DNA of 64,000 bases from contig NZ_CP108476.1 of the NCBI RefSeq assembly GCF_036226465.1, positions 992,001 through 1,056,000 on the forward strand, read 5' to 3'. Numbering within the stretch: position 1 is the stretch's first letter; each line of letters begins with the position of its first letter. This DNA is from Kitasatospora sp. NBC_01250. Lineage in GTDB: Bacteria; Actinomycetota; Actinomycetes; Streptomycetales; Streptomycetaceae. The notes below the pieces were generated by a model. That model was not told where the DNA came from. It ran no database searches and saw only the letters and a list, made by a program, of their open reading frames with translations. Of the stretch, positions 9,614-17,955 are shown one piece after another. The position numbers were made by a program, and so were the translations under genes.

Positions 9614-10228
9614 TCACCACAGAGTCTGATCCTCGGAGTTGGGGGTAGCGGGCAGGGAGGCGCCGGGCATCTTGGGCGGGACTGCGGCGGCGAGCAGCGC
9701 GTCCCAGGTGTCGTAGTGCGCGGCGAGGTGGAGCAGCAGCAGCGCGGTGGCGTGGGCGTCGAAGCCCGCGCGGTGGCGCTGGCCGGGGACGGCGGCCAGG
9801 TCGATGCCGGTCAGGTCGATCAGCGCGTCGAGGCTGTACCCGCCGGCCGCCGGACAGGTCGCTCGAGCGAGCCGGAGGGTGTCCAGCACCCCGGCCGGTC
9901 GCCACTGCGGCATGTGCCGCAGCAGCACCCCGTAGTCCACGTGGGCGTTGTGCGCGGCGATCCATGTGCCCTCCAGGTCGGCGTGTACCCGGGCGCCGAC
10001 CTGCTCCCAGGTCGGCGCCGTCGCGACGTCCTGGTTGGTGATGCGGTGCACCCGCGTGGCGAACGGCGTGATGGGGTTCGGGGGGCGCAGCAGGGTGGAG
10101 CGGGCGGACGACGGCACCGGGCTCCCGTGCACCACGGGGATCGCGGCGACCTCCACCAGGTCCGGTGGCTGGGCGCCGTTGCCTTCCACGTCCACGACGA
10201 GGACGCGGGGCCAGGTACCGAAGTCCAT
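9614..10228 (-). CDS. DEDDh-type 3'-5' exonuclease (DnaQ-like)
   Basis: A 204-residue exonuclease-fold protein. ExoI is LVVDVEGNG (DxE), ExoII includes AAHNAHVDYGVL, and ExoIII is HRAGFDAHAT (H and D five apart), giving a complete DEDDh active site. ATG 10228 follows AAGGAG. A longer frame to 10471 was rejected because the extra 81 residues lie upstream of that ribosome site. It probably trims single-stranded nucleic acid 3' ends; a specific pathway cannot be assigned. It has no obvious operon partner and lies convergent to the NlpC/P60 gene. Confidence 0.88.
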   Translation of the reverse strand: MDFGTWPRVLVVDVEGNGAQPPDLVEVAAIPVVHGSPVPSSARSTLLRPPNPITPFATRVHRITNQDVATAPTWEQVGARVHADLEGTWIAAHNAHVDYGVLLRHMPQWRPAGVLDTLRLARATCPAAGGYSLDALIDLTGIDLAAVPGQRHRAGFDAHATALLLLHLAAHYDTWDALLAAAVPPKMPGASLPATPNSEDQTLW

Positions 10229-10547
10229 CACGGTCTCCTTACTGGGCGGCGGCCCGGCCGATGTCGGCGCGGCCGTCCGGCGGTGGTTGCACGGCTTGTC
10301 ACGGTCGTGGACCTGGCAACCGAAGCAGCGCTGCAGGAAGGAGCGCGGCGGCTCGTTCAAGCCCTCGACGATGATGGCGCGTTCGTTCACCTCAACGTCG
10401 CCGATAGCCCCGAGAGCACGGGCCTGCTCGGTGACATCCTCCACGGTGGGGCCTGCCAGGCGTCGCGACACCGGCCCAGCGATCGCCCGTCAACGCCCTG
10501 CGTGGCACAGCTGCCGAAACGGGCCCCGCTGGACGATACTGGCCGTC
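10229..10547. other. Intergenic region between divergent exonuclease and glycosyltransferase genes
   Basis: No convincing gene seen in these 319 bases. GATACT at 10535-10540 lies seven bases before the glycosyltransferase ATG and could be the -10 of a leaderless transcript, because no ribosome site precedes that start. Confidence 0.5.
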
Positions 10548-11819
10548 ATGCGAGTGGCAGTGATGACCGCGGGTTCGCGCGGCGACGTGGCTCCCTACAC
10601 CGGGCTCGGCCATGCTCTGGCGCAGGCCGGACACCAGGTCACGCTCGTCACCCATGCCCGTTTCGCGCCGCTCGCGGCTGCGGCGGGGGTGGGCTTCCAT
10701 GCGCTGCCGGTCGACCCGCTTGCGGAGCTCCGGTCTGCGCGCGGACAGGCGCTGCATCGGAGTACCACCGGCGCCGGGAAGCTGCTGCGGGTCATCGCGC
10801 TGGCCCGGTCCGCGGTCGGGCGGACGGCCGAGGACCTGCTGGCAGCCGCCCGCACCAGCGACGTCCTGCTGCTGTCCAGCTCGCTCGGCCCGCTCGGCCA
10901 CACCATCGCCGAGGGGCTGGGGCTGCCGAGCATCGGCGTGTACCTCCAACCCCTGGCCGCCACAGTCGAGTTCGCGCCTCCGGTGACCGGCACCCGGTCC
11001 TGGGGAGCGGTGGGCAACCGGCTGGCCGGACGAGCGGTGAACGCTGCCGTGGACGGCATCTTCGCGGACAGCGCCCGCGCGCTGCAGGACCGCCTCGGCC
11101 TCCCCCGCCACCGCTCGCACACCGCCCGTCGGGCCCGCGAGCGCCAGGACTGGCCCGTCTACCACGGCTTCAGCCCCCTCGTGGTGCAGCGCCCGCACGA
11201 CTGGCGCCCCGGCCTGCGGATCGCCGGATACTGGTGGCCCCACGACCCGCCCCAGGCACAACTCCCGGACCGGCTGAGCGATTTCCTGTCCGCCGGCCCG
11301 CCACCGGTCTTCGTCGGCCTGGGCAGCGCCACCGTCCCCGACCCCGAGCGGCTGAGCCGGACCGTCGTGCGCGCCCTGCGTGCGGCCGGGCTGCGCGGGG
11401 TCATCCAGCGCGGCTGGAGCGAACTCGCCTGCGAGGACGACGACATGCTCACCATCGACGAGATGCCGCACCAGCTGCTGTTCCCGCACATGGCCGCGGC
11501 CGTCCACCACGCGGGAGCGGGCACCACCGCCGCCGCCCTGCGCGCGGGCATTCCGGCCGTCCCCCTCCCCGTCCAGTTCGACGCCGCGTTCTGGGCCGCC
11601 CGCCTGACCGCCCTGGGCGTCGCCCCCACCGCGATCCCGCTGCGCCGGCTCACCGCCCAGGCCCTGACCGCGGCCCTCGTCCAGGCCACGACCGACCCGT
11701 CCTACACCCGCCGCGCCCAGGCCCTGGCCGCCCGCATCCGCCAGGAGGACGGAACCGGCCCGGTCCTGGCCGCCGTGAACCGCCTCGGCTCCCCGGCCCG
11801 CCCCGCACCAGCGGACTGA
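10548..11819 (+). CDS. UGT/MGT-type glycosyltransferase (GT1/GT28-like)
   Basis: A 423-residue two-domain GT-B transferase. The acceptor domain starts VAVMTAGSRGDVAPYTGLGHAL, the GSRGDV motif seen in sterol and macrolide glucosyltransferases. The donor-site signature is near the C-terminus: MPHQLLFPHMAAAVHHAGAGTTA followed by PVQFDAAFWAARL, the HHAGAGTT nucleotide-sugar pocket. It probably transfers a hexose from UDP- or TDP-sugar to a hydrophobic acceptor, as in antibiotic self-protection or lipid glycosylation. Acceptor is not predictable, and no biosynthetic cluster adjoins it. Likely leaderless (see the upstream entry). Confidence 0.9.
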   Translation: MRVAVMTAGSRGDVAPYTGLGHALAQAGHQVTLVTHARFAPLAAAAGVGFHALPVDPLAELRSARGQALHRSTTGAGKLLRVIALARSAVGRTAEDLLAAARTSDVLLLSSSLGPLGHTIAEGLGLPSIGVYLQPLAATVEFAPPVTGTRSWGAVGNRLAGRAVNAAVDGIFADSARALQDRLGLPRHRSHTARRARERQDWPVYHGFSPLVVQRPHDWRPGLRIAGYWWPHDPPQAQLPDRLSDFLSAGPPPVFVGLGSATVPDPERLSRTVVRALRAAGLRGVIQRGWSELACEDDDMLTIDEMPHQLLFPHMAAAVHHAGAGTTAAALRAGIPAVPLPVQFDAAFWAARLTALGVAPTAIPLRRLTAQALTAALVQATTDPSYTRRAQALAARIRQEDGTGPVLAAVNRLGSPARPAPAD

Positions 11820-11863
11820 CGCACCGGCCTACCAGGCGTTGGCCAGCGGCTCAGAGCTGCACC

Positions 11864-12748
11864 TCAGGCCTGCGGCGACGCCCTCCGGGAGAGCAGCCAC
11901 TGCCCGATCAGTCCGGCGGCCAGCAGCCCGCCGACCAAGGTGATCAGGCAGAGCCCGGGGCCCGAGCTCCAGCGCACCGCCGAGCTCCGCACGCCCAGCA
12001 CCAGGGCCACGGCGAGGGCGACGCCGGGCAGGGCGGTCAGGGCCGGGCGCAGCCGGGTCAGGTCGTCCTCGGCCAGTGCGCCGAGGACGCCCACCCCCAG
12101 GGCGATGCCCCAGACGCCGAGCGCCTGTGCGTCGGGGCGGTCGACGTGCCAGGGCACCAGTGCGGCCCAGAAGCCCGGCACGGCCAGCAGGCCCGCCCCG
12201 ATGCCGAACCAGCCCGACCCGAGCACGGCCATGAACGGCTTCGACCAGGCCGGCAGCGGGACGACCGGCGGGGCCGGCGGGCGGGCCGGCTCCAGGTACT
12301 GCCGGGCCAGGCAGCCGAGCGCGAGCAGAGCCAGCAGGCCGAGCACGGCGATCCAGCCGAGGCTGAACATCACCAGGAAGACCGAACCGCCCCGGACCAC
12401 CTGCAGTTGGCCGGCGTTGAGCAGCGACACCGCGAGCAGGCCGAGCAGCACGACGGCGGTCGGCAGCACCAGGGTGCGCACCTCCTCCCAGACCCGGGCC
12501 CGGCCGACCATGAGGAGGCCGGGTGCGACACCGAGCATGGCGGCGCCGATCAGGCCGGGGCTCAGCGGCTCGGGCGAGGCCCAGGCGCCGAAGACGTGGC
12601 CCGACAAGCTCACGGCCGCCATCAGCGCGCCGGTCAGGCCGCTGACCACCGCCACCACGGTGGCCAGCATCGTCACGGCCGCGGTCAGTCCGCGCCCGGG
12701 TCCCGGTCCTTCGAGATCGGCGGCCGGTGCCACCTCGACACTGCTCAA
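11864..12748 (-). CDS. Polytopic membrane protein of unknown function
   Basis: A 294-residue protein with about eight hydrophobic segments, for example VTMLATVVAVVSGLTGALMA, LIGAAMLGVAPGLLMVG, GWIAVLGLLALLALGCLA and LCLITLVGGLLAAGLIGQW. No enzymatic motif was recognised. It starts 11 bases after the DUF2306 gene and is evidently its operon partner, so it falls under the same PadR-type control. Convergent with the glycosyltransferase. Confidence 0.8.
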   Translation of the reverse strand: MSSVEVAPAADLEGPGPGRGLTAAVTMLATVVAVVSGLTGALMAAVSLSGHVFGAWASPEPLSPGLIGAAMLGVAPGLLMVGRARVWEEVRTLVLPTAVVLLGLLAVSLLNAGQLQVVRGGSVFLVMFSLGWIAVLGLLALLALGCLARQYLEPARPPAPPVVPLPAWSKPFMAVLGSGWFGIGAGLLAVPGFWAALVPWHVDRPDAQALGVWGIALGVGVLGALAEDDLTRLRPALTALPGVALAVALVLGVRSSAVRWSSGPGLCLITLVGGLLAAGLIGQWLLSRRASPQA

Positions 12749-12758
12749 GTCTTCCCCC

Positions 12759-13940
12759 TCAGCTGATGGTTGACCGAACCGCCAGGTCGACGGGCCGCCC
12801 TGCGCCGCGCGGCTGCCGCCGGAGCAGCTCGCGCCCGTACATCACCCGCAGGCTGACCATCGTGGTCGCCGCGAACGCCAGCACCCCGCAGCCGATGGCG
12901 ACCCCGGCGGACAGGGCCGTGCGGGCGTCGAGCCCCAACTGCCGCTCGAACAGCTGCGCCGCGCCGACCGAGAAGACCGGCGCCATCGCGAGCGCGACCA
13001 GGTGCAGCCGCCACTCCTCGCGCGCCCAGCTCGCCCCGGCCCGGCCCGCGCGCCACTGACGCACCATCAGGACCGCGTAGGTCAGCGCGAAGGGGATCAG
13101 GTACGCGAGGAGCAGCCGGCGCCCCTCAGCCCCCCAGCCCCAGAACGACCGGGTGATCCAGAGCAGCGCCGCCGCGCCGGCCGGCTGGGCGAGGACGAGC
13201 ACCGGCAGCGGCACCCAACTGCCCCGCACCCCGGGGACGTTCTCCCGCCGGTCGAGCGCCCGGGAGGCCAGCAGCGCGCCGAAGGTGACCACCGAGCCGA
13301 GGTGCATGATCGCCACCCGGTTGATCTCCGTCATCGGCAGGCCGGGCAGCAGCCACGGCAGCACGCCCCACTCCAGGCGCAGCAGCGGCGCGGTCATCAG
13401 GAACCCGTAGCAGAGCAGCATCCACCGCTGGTGCAGGTCGGGCAGGCGCCCTACGGCGGCCAGGATGCCGAAGGTCACGCTCAGCACCGTGCCGACCAGG
13501 ATGGTGGCGAGCACGATCCAGAACGTCGACCCGCCGAACGCGTCGGCCAGGCGGGTGCGCGCCAGGTAGACCGCGGCGCCGGCCATCGAGACGTAGACGG
13601 TCAGCGCGAACACCACCCCGGCGACCCGGTGCAGCCGTCGGCGCCGGCGGACCGCCGAGAGCAGCTGGACCGGCCCGAGCAGCATCAGCAGGCCGCCGAG
13701 CACCGAGTGGACGACCAGCGGCACCAGGCTGCGCCCGTACGGCCCGATCCGGGTGGCGAAGGCGTCCGCCACGTAGCGCGGCGACACCGCGCGGGCCAGC
13801 ACCCACTGCCCGAACGCCGGTGCGCCCGGGTGGGCGTAGGGCCACAGTTCGGTCATCGCGATCGGCGCGTAGCCCAGGCAGAGGACCACCACGGCGATCG
13901 TGGCCACACGCCCCCAGGCGACGTTCCTGAGACGGTTCAC
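12759..13940 (-). CDS. DUF2306-type multi-pass membrane protein
   Basis: A 393-residue membrane protein. The DUF2306 part is recognisable at residues 55-200: VVHSVLGGLLMLLGPVQLL, RRRRRLHRVAGVVFALTVYV, and LPDLHQRWMLLCYGFLMTAP. A second hydrophobic half (LLLAYLIPFALTYAVLMV, GVAIGCGVLAFAATTMV) follows. Conserved His residues in LHRVAG and LHQRWM could ligate heme, but function is unknown. It heads a two-gene operon whose upstream region carries a perfect inverted repeat at 13981-14003 beside a PadR regulator gene, so repression by PadR is likely. Confidence 0.82.
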   Translation of the reverse strand: MNRLRNVAWGRVATIAVVVLCLGYAPIAMTELWPYAHPGAPAFGQWVLARAVSPRYVADAFATRIGPYGRSLVPLVVHSVLGGLLMLLGPVQLLSAVRRRRRLHRVAGVVFALTVYVSMAGAAVYLARTRLADAFGGSTFWIVLATILVGTVLSVTFGILAAVGRLPDLHQRWMLLCYGFLMTAPLLRLEWGVLPWLLPGLPMTEINRVAIMHLGSVVTFGALLASRALDRRENVPGVRGSWVPLPVLVLAQPAGAAALLWITRSFWGWGAEGRRLLLAYLIPFALTYAVLMVRQWRAGRAGASWAREEWRLHLVALAMAPVFSVGAAQLFERQLGLDARTALSAGVAIGCGVLAFAATTMVSLRVMYGRELLRRQPRGAGRPVDLAVRSTIS

Positions 13941-13980
13941 GGCGGCTCCCTCGGGGTGTACCCGCTCCCGACTGAATCAG

Positions 13981-14003
13981 CGATAGTCCTTTCTGGACTA
14001 TCG
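13981..14003. promoter_or_regulatory. Inverted repeat upstream of DUF2306 operon, probable PadR operator
   Basis: CGATAGTCC-TTTCT-GGACTATCG: nine-base perfect arms with a five-base spacer, 41 bases upstream of the DUF2306 start and 73 bases after the PadR stop. TAGTCC/GGACTA is A/T-richer than the surroundings, as expected for a promoter-proximal operator. Confidence 0.7.
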
Positions 14004-14075
14004 CGAAGGTAGCGGCGGTCCCCGGTCGGGGTCAACGCCCCTGCACCGTCGTTGTTGTCAGCCCCCCGCGCGGCC

Positions 14076-14591
14076 TCAGCCCTCGCGCTGCTCCACCCAC
14101 TGCCAGAAGTCGACCATCATCCGCTCGTAGCGGATGCCGAACTCCAGTGCCTCGCGCTGACCGCGGGTCAGCAGCGTTCCGACGCTTGTCGCGAGCTCCT
14201 CGTACTCCGCCAAGGTGGCACCGTGCTGGGTCAGTTGCTCCGGGGCGAGCAGCTCGCCCCGGGCTCCGAACCAGAGCTTCAGGATGCTGCGCTCGCGCGC
14301 CTCGACCGGCACGAAGGCGGTGTCCGAGAGCCACCGCGCCAGCGCGGTGCGGCCCGCCTCGGTCAGCTTCATCAGCCGCCGGTTGCGCCCGCCCTCCTGC
14401 CGGACCTCGGAGAGCAGCCCCGCCTCCGTGAGCCGGTCGCACTGCGCGTACACCTGCGCGTGCGGCACCGACCAGAACGGCGCGACCGTGCGGGCCGCCT
14501 CGACCTTCACGTCGTACGGGCTGGCCTCGCCCAGCTTGTCGATGATGCCGAGGACGAGGTACGAGGGGGTGGTCAGCCGGGTGTCAGCCAT
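14076..14591 (-). CDS. PadR-family transcriptional regulator
   Basis: A 171-residue PadR protein. The N-terminal winged helix (TTPSYLVLGIIDKLGEASPY, then HAQVYAQCDRLTEAGLL and the wing GGRNRRLMKLTEAGRTAL) is followed by a C-terminal PadR-like dimerisation helix region (EYEELATSVGTLLTRGQREAL). ATG 14591 is chosen over an upstream start at 14684 because the domain starts right after it. It sits immediately upstream of the DUF2306 operon on the same strand and probably represses it through the inverted repeat at 13981-14003. Effector unknown. Confidence 0.9.
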   Translation of the reverse strand: MADTRLTTPSYLVLGIIDKLGEASPYDVKVEAARTVAPFWSVPHAQVYAQCDRLTEAGLLSEVRQEGGRNRRLMKLTEAGRTALARWLSDTAFVPVEARERSILKLWFGARGELLAPEQLTQHGATLAEYEELATSVGTLLTRGQREALEFGIRYERMMVDFWQWVEQREG

Positions 14592-14661
14592 GCCGTGACC
14601 GTATCGCGACCGGCCGGGCCCGGGCGAAGCCGCTCGGCGCTCGACGGTAAGGTGCGGCGGC

Positions 14662-15216
14662 ATGGGCCCGGACACACCGTTCATCGACGACGACAGCGAC
14701 CACGACGTCTGCTGGATCTGCCCGGCGCTGCGCTACCCGGGCGGCCGGTTCGACGTCTACGACCGGCCCGCTCGCGAGGCGCCGTTCGATCCGCGGACCG
14801 GGTTCCGCTACACCGCCCAGGGCGTGGCGGTGTGCGTGCACCCCTACAAGGTCGGGCTGCCCGCCGGCCGCTACGCCAGCGCGGACGAGCCGCTCCCGGC
14901 ACCCTGCCCGCCCCCGGCCCGCCCGGCCGGGCCCCCAGCACCGCACGCCGATCCGACCGCATCCGTGCGGCAGGCCCCGGTACGGGCGTTCCCCGGACCG
15001 GCCCCGGTCGCCGAGGTGCCGGATGCCGTCATCCTCGCCGGGAGCCGGCCCCAGGTGCCCGCCGAGCTGCTGGCCTGGATGCGCGGCCTGGTCGCCGACG
15101 CAGCCCCCGACGACCTCGCCGCCACCCTGGAACTCGCCGAGCAGGCGGCCCGCCTGCGCTTCCCGCCCGACTCGGTCGTCGAAGCGCTGCGCCGGGTGCT
15201 GGGCGGGTGCCAGTAG
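14662..15216 (+). CDS. Hypothetical protein
   Basis: A 184-residue soluble protein not recognised as a named family. The N-terminal 70 residues contain paired cysteines (DVCWICPALRYPGG, VAVCVHPYKVGLP); a Pro/Ala-rich linker covers about 75-125; the C-terminal 60 residues look helical (VPAELLAWMRGLVADAAPDD, LAATLELAEQAARLRF). Coding bias supports translation. It is divergent from PadR and convergent to the cupin gene, across a strong terminator. Confidence 0.65.
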   Translation: MGPDTPFIDDDSDHDVCWICPALRYPGGRFDVYDRPAREAPFDPRTGFRYTAQGVAVCVHPYKVGLPAGRYASADEPLPAPCPPPARPAGPPAPHADPTASVRQAPVRAFPGPAPVAEVPDAVILAGSRPQVPAELLAWMRGLVADAAPDDLAATLELAEQAARLRFPPDSVVEALRRVLGGCQ

Positions 15217-15238
15217 GGCCTGCTCCGGTCCCGACGGA

Positions 15239-15276
15239 CGCGGTGGCCCGGCAGCAGGGGCTGCCGGGCCACCGCG
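15239..15276. terminator. 17-bp perfect hairpin, bidirectional terminator
   Basis: CGCGGTGGCCCGGCAGC and its exact complement flank an AGGG loop, in the 64-base gap between two convergent genes (stops at 15216 and 15281). Strength and position fit a shared terminator. Confidence 0.8.
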
Positions 15277-15280
15277 GTGG

Positions 15281-15664
15281 TCAGCGGCGCTCGAGGCGGG
15301 TGCCCTGGCGCAGGGTGATCGACATGAGGTCGCTCGGCGCGTCCAGTTCGAGGCGGTGCCAGCGGCCCCGGGGCACGATCACGGCGGCGCCCGCGGGCAG
15401 GTGCACGGCTTCCTCGGGTTCGCCGGGGGTGGTGGGGCGCAGGTGGAGGCGCGCGCCGCCGGCCAGGCAGCAGACCGCCTCGTCCGCCTCCGGGTGCATC
15501 TCCCAGTGGTCGGCGTGCACGTCGGAGTCGGTCTCCACGTGGAAGGCGGCGATCTGCCAGGCGCCCGGATCGCCGCTCGCCATGCGGCGTTCGGCGCTCC
15601 GCACCGCGCCGTCGGGGTGGAACTGCAGGGCCGTGGCGAACAGGTCGATGGGGGTCGTCGTCAT
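15281..15664 (-). CDS. Small cupin-domain protein
   Basis: A 127-residue single-domain cupin. Motif 1 is seen as HADHWEMHPEADEAVCCLAG and motif 2 as LPAGAAVIVPRGRWHRLEL, with His, Glu and His metal-ligand candidates. ATG 15664 overlaps the MFS stop (ATGA), so it is translated with the transporter. It may be a small metal-dependent enzyme or sensor acting on the substrate that the transporter exports; the substrate is unknown. Confidence 0.87.
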   Translation of the reverse strand: MTTTPIDLFATALQFHPDGAVRSAERRMASGDPGAWQIAAFHVETDSDVHADHWEMHPEADEAVCCLAGGARLHLRPTTPGEPEEAVHLPAGAAVIVPRGRWHRLELDAPSDLMSITLRQGTRLERR

Positions 15665-17142
15665 GACGGGGTCCTGTCTTTCGGTCGGTTCGGAGCGGGG
15701 ACGGCGGCTGGCACGGTGGTGGCGGCGGCCCGGCGGCGGGGCAGCAGGGCGATCGCCACGGCCCCCGCGAGCAGGAAGAGTGCGGCGCCGACCGCCAGGC
15801 CCGTGGCGTAGCCGGCGTTCAGCGCGGCGGGGCCGGTGGCCTGGCCGGTGCGGTGTGCCGCGACGGTCGCGAGGACGGCCAGGCCGACGCAACCGCCGAG
15901 TTGGCGTGCGCTGTTGAAGACACCCGAGGCCATGCCGGCCTCCTGGGGCGCGACGCCGGTGGTCGCGGCGGCGGCGACCGGGGCCAGCACCAGTCCGGTC
16001 CCGATGCTGGTGAGCAGGGCGGGGCCGAGGACGTCGGTGAGGAAGCCGCCGTCCACGCGGATGCACGCGAACCAGGCCAGCCCCGCCGCGGCCAGCAGCG
16101 CGCCGGGGATCAGCGCCGCGCGCGGGGAGCGGACGGCGGTGAGGCGGGTCGCGACGACGGTGCCCGCGACCAGGCCCGCGGAGAAGGGCAGGAAGGCGGC
16201 GCCGGTGGCCGCGGCGCCCAGGCCGAGCACCTGCTGCAGGTAGAGGGAGACGAAGTAGAAGGCGCTGAACTGCCCGGCCGCCGCGAGGAACACCAGGACG
16301 TTGGCGCCGGCGACCCAGCGGCTGCGCAGGAGCCCCAGGCGCAGCAGCGGTGCGGCGGCCCTGGACTCGGTGACGACGAAGGCGGCCAGCAGCACGACCG
16401 CGGCGGCGAGGGTCGACACGGTGGTCGCGGAGGTCCAGCCCCGGGTGTCCGTGCGCAGGACGCCGAACACCAGCAGCCCGATGCCGCCGGTCGCCAGCAG
16501 GGCGCCGAGCACGTCCGGGTCCTTGCGACCGGTGGTCGGCGCCTCGGCTCCCGCGCCCGCGTCCGCGTCCGCGCCTGCGTCTGCGTCTGCGGGGAGCAGC
16601 ACGAGGGCCGCCGCGACGATGGGCAGGTTGACCAGCATGACCCACCGCCAGCCCGCGTACTGCGTCAGCAGCCCGCCCACGAGCACACCCAGCGCGCCGC
16701 CGGCCGCATTCACCGCGCTCCACACCCCGAGTGCGCGGGTGCGTGCCCGCCCCTCGGGGAAGGTCGTGGTCAGCATGGCCAGGGCGGCCGGTGCGGCGGC
16801 AGCGGCGCCCAGGCCCTGGCCGGCCCTGGCGGCGACCAGTTGCCAGGGCGCCTGGGCCGACCCGCCCGCCAGGGAGCAGAGTCCGAAGACGCCCAGGCCC
16901 AGGGCGAAGAGCCGGCGCCGGCCGTACAGGTCGCAGGCACGGCCGCCGAGCAGCAGCAGGCCGCCGAAGGCGAGCGCGTAGCCGTGCACGACCCAGGAGA
17001 GCCCGAGCGGGGTGAATCCCAGGGCGTCGCGGATGGTGGGCAGCGCGACGTTGACCACCGACATGTCCAGGGCGAGGACGAACTGCGCGACCGCGGCAGC
17101 AGCCAGCACGGCTCCGGGTCGCCCCCGTAAGTTTTTATACAT
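15661..17142 (-). CDS. MFS drug efflux transporter (DHA2/EmrB-QacA type)
   Basis: A 493-residue transporter with 14 predicted spans. It opens VLALDMSVVNVALPTI, the DHA2 motif in helix 1, followed by WVVHGYALAFGGLLLLGGRA and the antiporter motif region around GVLVGGLLTQYAGWRWVMLV. It probably exports an amphipathic drug by proton antiport. The start ATG at 17142 has no upstream ribosome site; instead a promoter is spaced so that transcription begins at the start codon (see the promoter entry). It is divergent from a TetR gene, whose likely operator covers the start, and is coupled to the cupin gene. Confidence 0.92.
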   Translation of the reverse strand: MYKNLRGRPGAVLAAAAVAQFVLALDMSVVNVALPTIRDALGFTPLGLSWVVHGYALAFGGLLLLGGRACDLYGRRRLFALGLGVFGLCSLAGGSAQAPWQLVAARAGQGLGAAAAAPAALAMLTTTFPEGRARTRALGVWSAVNAAGGALGVLVGGLLTQYAGWRWVMLVNLPIVAAALVLLPADADAGADADAGAGAEAPTTGRKDPDVLGALLATGGIGLLVFGVLRTDTRGWTSATTVSTLAAAVVLLAAFVVTESRAAAPLLRLGLLRSRWVAGANVLVFLAAAGQFSAFYFVSLYLQQVLGLGAAATGAAFLPFSAGLVAGTVVATRLTAVRSPRAALIPGALLAAAGLAWFACIRVDGGFLTDVLGPALLTSIGTGLVLAPVAAAATTGVAPQEAGMASGVFNSARQLGGCVGLAVLATVAAHRTGQATGPAALNAGYATGLAVGAALFLLAGAVAIALLPRRRAAATTVPAAVPAPNRPKDRTPS

Positions 17143-17178
17143 GTAAGAAAACTAGCGCCCGATGCATCCCGCTGTCGA
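17130..17178 (-). promoter_or_regulatory. Leaderless promoter of MFS gene with overlapping TetR-type palindrome
   Basis: On the minus strand TCGACA (17178-17173), an 18-base spacer and TAGTTT (17154-17149) are followed six bases later by the ATG, so the transcript probably starts at the A of ATG. A 24-bp near-palindrome at 17130-17153 covers the -10 and start codon: arms AGTTTT/AAAACT around a TACATGTA core, 10 of 12 pairs matching. It is strikingly A/T-rich. Confidence 0.65.
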
Positions 17179-17199
17179 CTCCTGGGGGATGATGGGGGC

Positions 17200-17910
17200 A
17201 TGCCGCAACCGCCCGCACCGCGCAAGACACCCGGCCGACCTGCCCGGATCTCCCGCGAGGAGATCATCGGGGCGGCGCTGCGGCTGCTGGACGAGGAGGG
17301 CGTGGAGCGGCTGACGATGCGCCGGCTGGCCACCGAGATCGGCAGCACGCCGATGGCGCTCTACCACCACGTCCGCAACAAGGACGAACTCCTCGTGCTG
17401 CTGCTGGACGACTACGCGACGCGGACCCTGCGCCGGCCCGAGGCGCTGCCCGCCGGGGCGCGCGAGCGGGTCGTCGCCGCCGCGGACGCGATTCACGCGG
17501 TGCTGGCCGACTGCCCCTGGATCGTCGCGGTGCTGACCGCCGACGACCTGATGTCCAGGACCGCGCTGTGGTTCGTCGAACAGATCGTGGCCGGGCTGGT
17601 CGACTGCGGACTGACGCCCGACCAGGCCGTGCACGGCTACCGCGCGATCTGGCACTACACGGCCGGCGAGATCATGATCCGCGCCGCGGCGGCCCGGCGC
17701 CGCGCGGACGACGACCGGCCCACCTACCGGGCGGCGGTCTTCGCCGACCTCGATGCCGAGGAGCTCCCCCGGCTGGCACAGGTCGCGGGCCGCTGGGAGT
17801 CGCTGACCGCTCAGGACACCTACCTGAGCGGGCTGCGGGCGCTGGTGGACGGCCTGACGGGCAGCCAGGCGGGCGGCCTGACGGGCAGCCAGGCGGGCAC
17901 GGGTCGCTAG
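17200..17910 (+). CDS. TetR/AcrR-family repressor
   Basis: A 236-residue TetR protein. The HTH lies at about residues 19-65: ISREEIIGAALRLLDEEG, then MRRLATEIGSTPMALYHHVR and NKDELLVLLLDD. The C-terminal ligand domain resembles TetR_C types seen beside efflux pumps. It is divergent from the MFS-cupin pair and probably represses it via the palindrome at 17130-17153. The last 20 residues contain a duplicated LTGSQAG unit from a 21-bp tandem repeat, unlikely to matter for function. Confidence 0.92.
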   Translation: MPQPPAPRKTPGRPARISREEIIGAALRLLDEEGVERLTMRRLATEIGSTPMALYHHVRNKDELLVLLLDDYATRTLRRPEALPAGARERVVAAADAIHAVLADCPWIVAVLTADDLMSRTALWFVEQIVAGLVDCGLTPDQAVHGYRAIWHYTAGEIMIRAAAARRRADDDRPTYRAAVFADLDAEELPRLAQVAGRWESLTAQDTYLSGLRALVDGLTGSQAGGLTGSQAGTGR

Positions 17911-17955
17911 CGACCCGGCGCGGCGGCCCGGCCGCCCGGTGGCGCGGAGGTCGGG

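Noticed and set aside
9551..12766. A 1071-codon plus-strand open frame spanning several genes
   Set aside because: Shadow of GC-rich genes: composition is Arg/Gly/His-rich without domains, and exonuclease, glycosyltransferase and membrane-protein genes with clear motifs occupy the same DNA.
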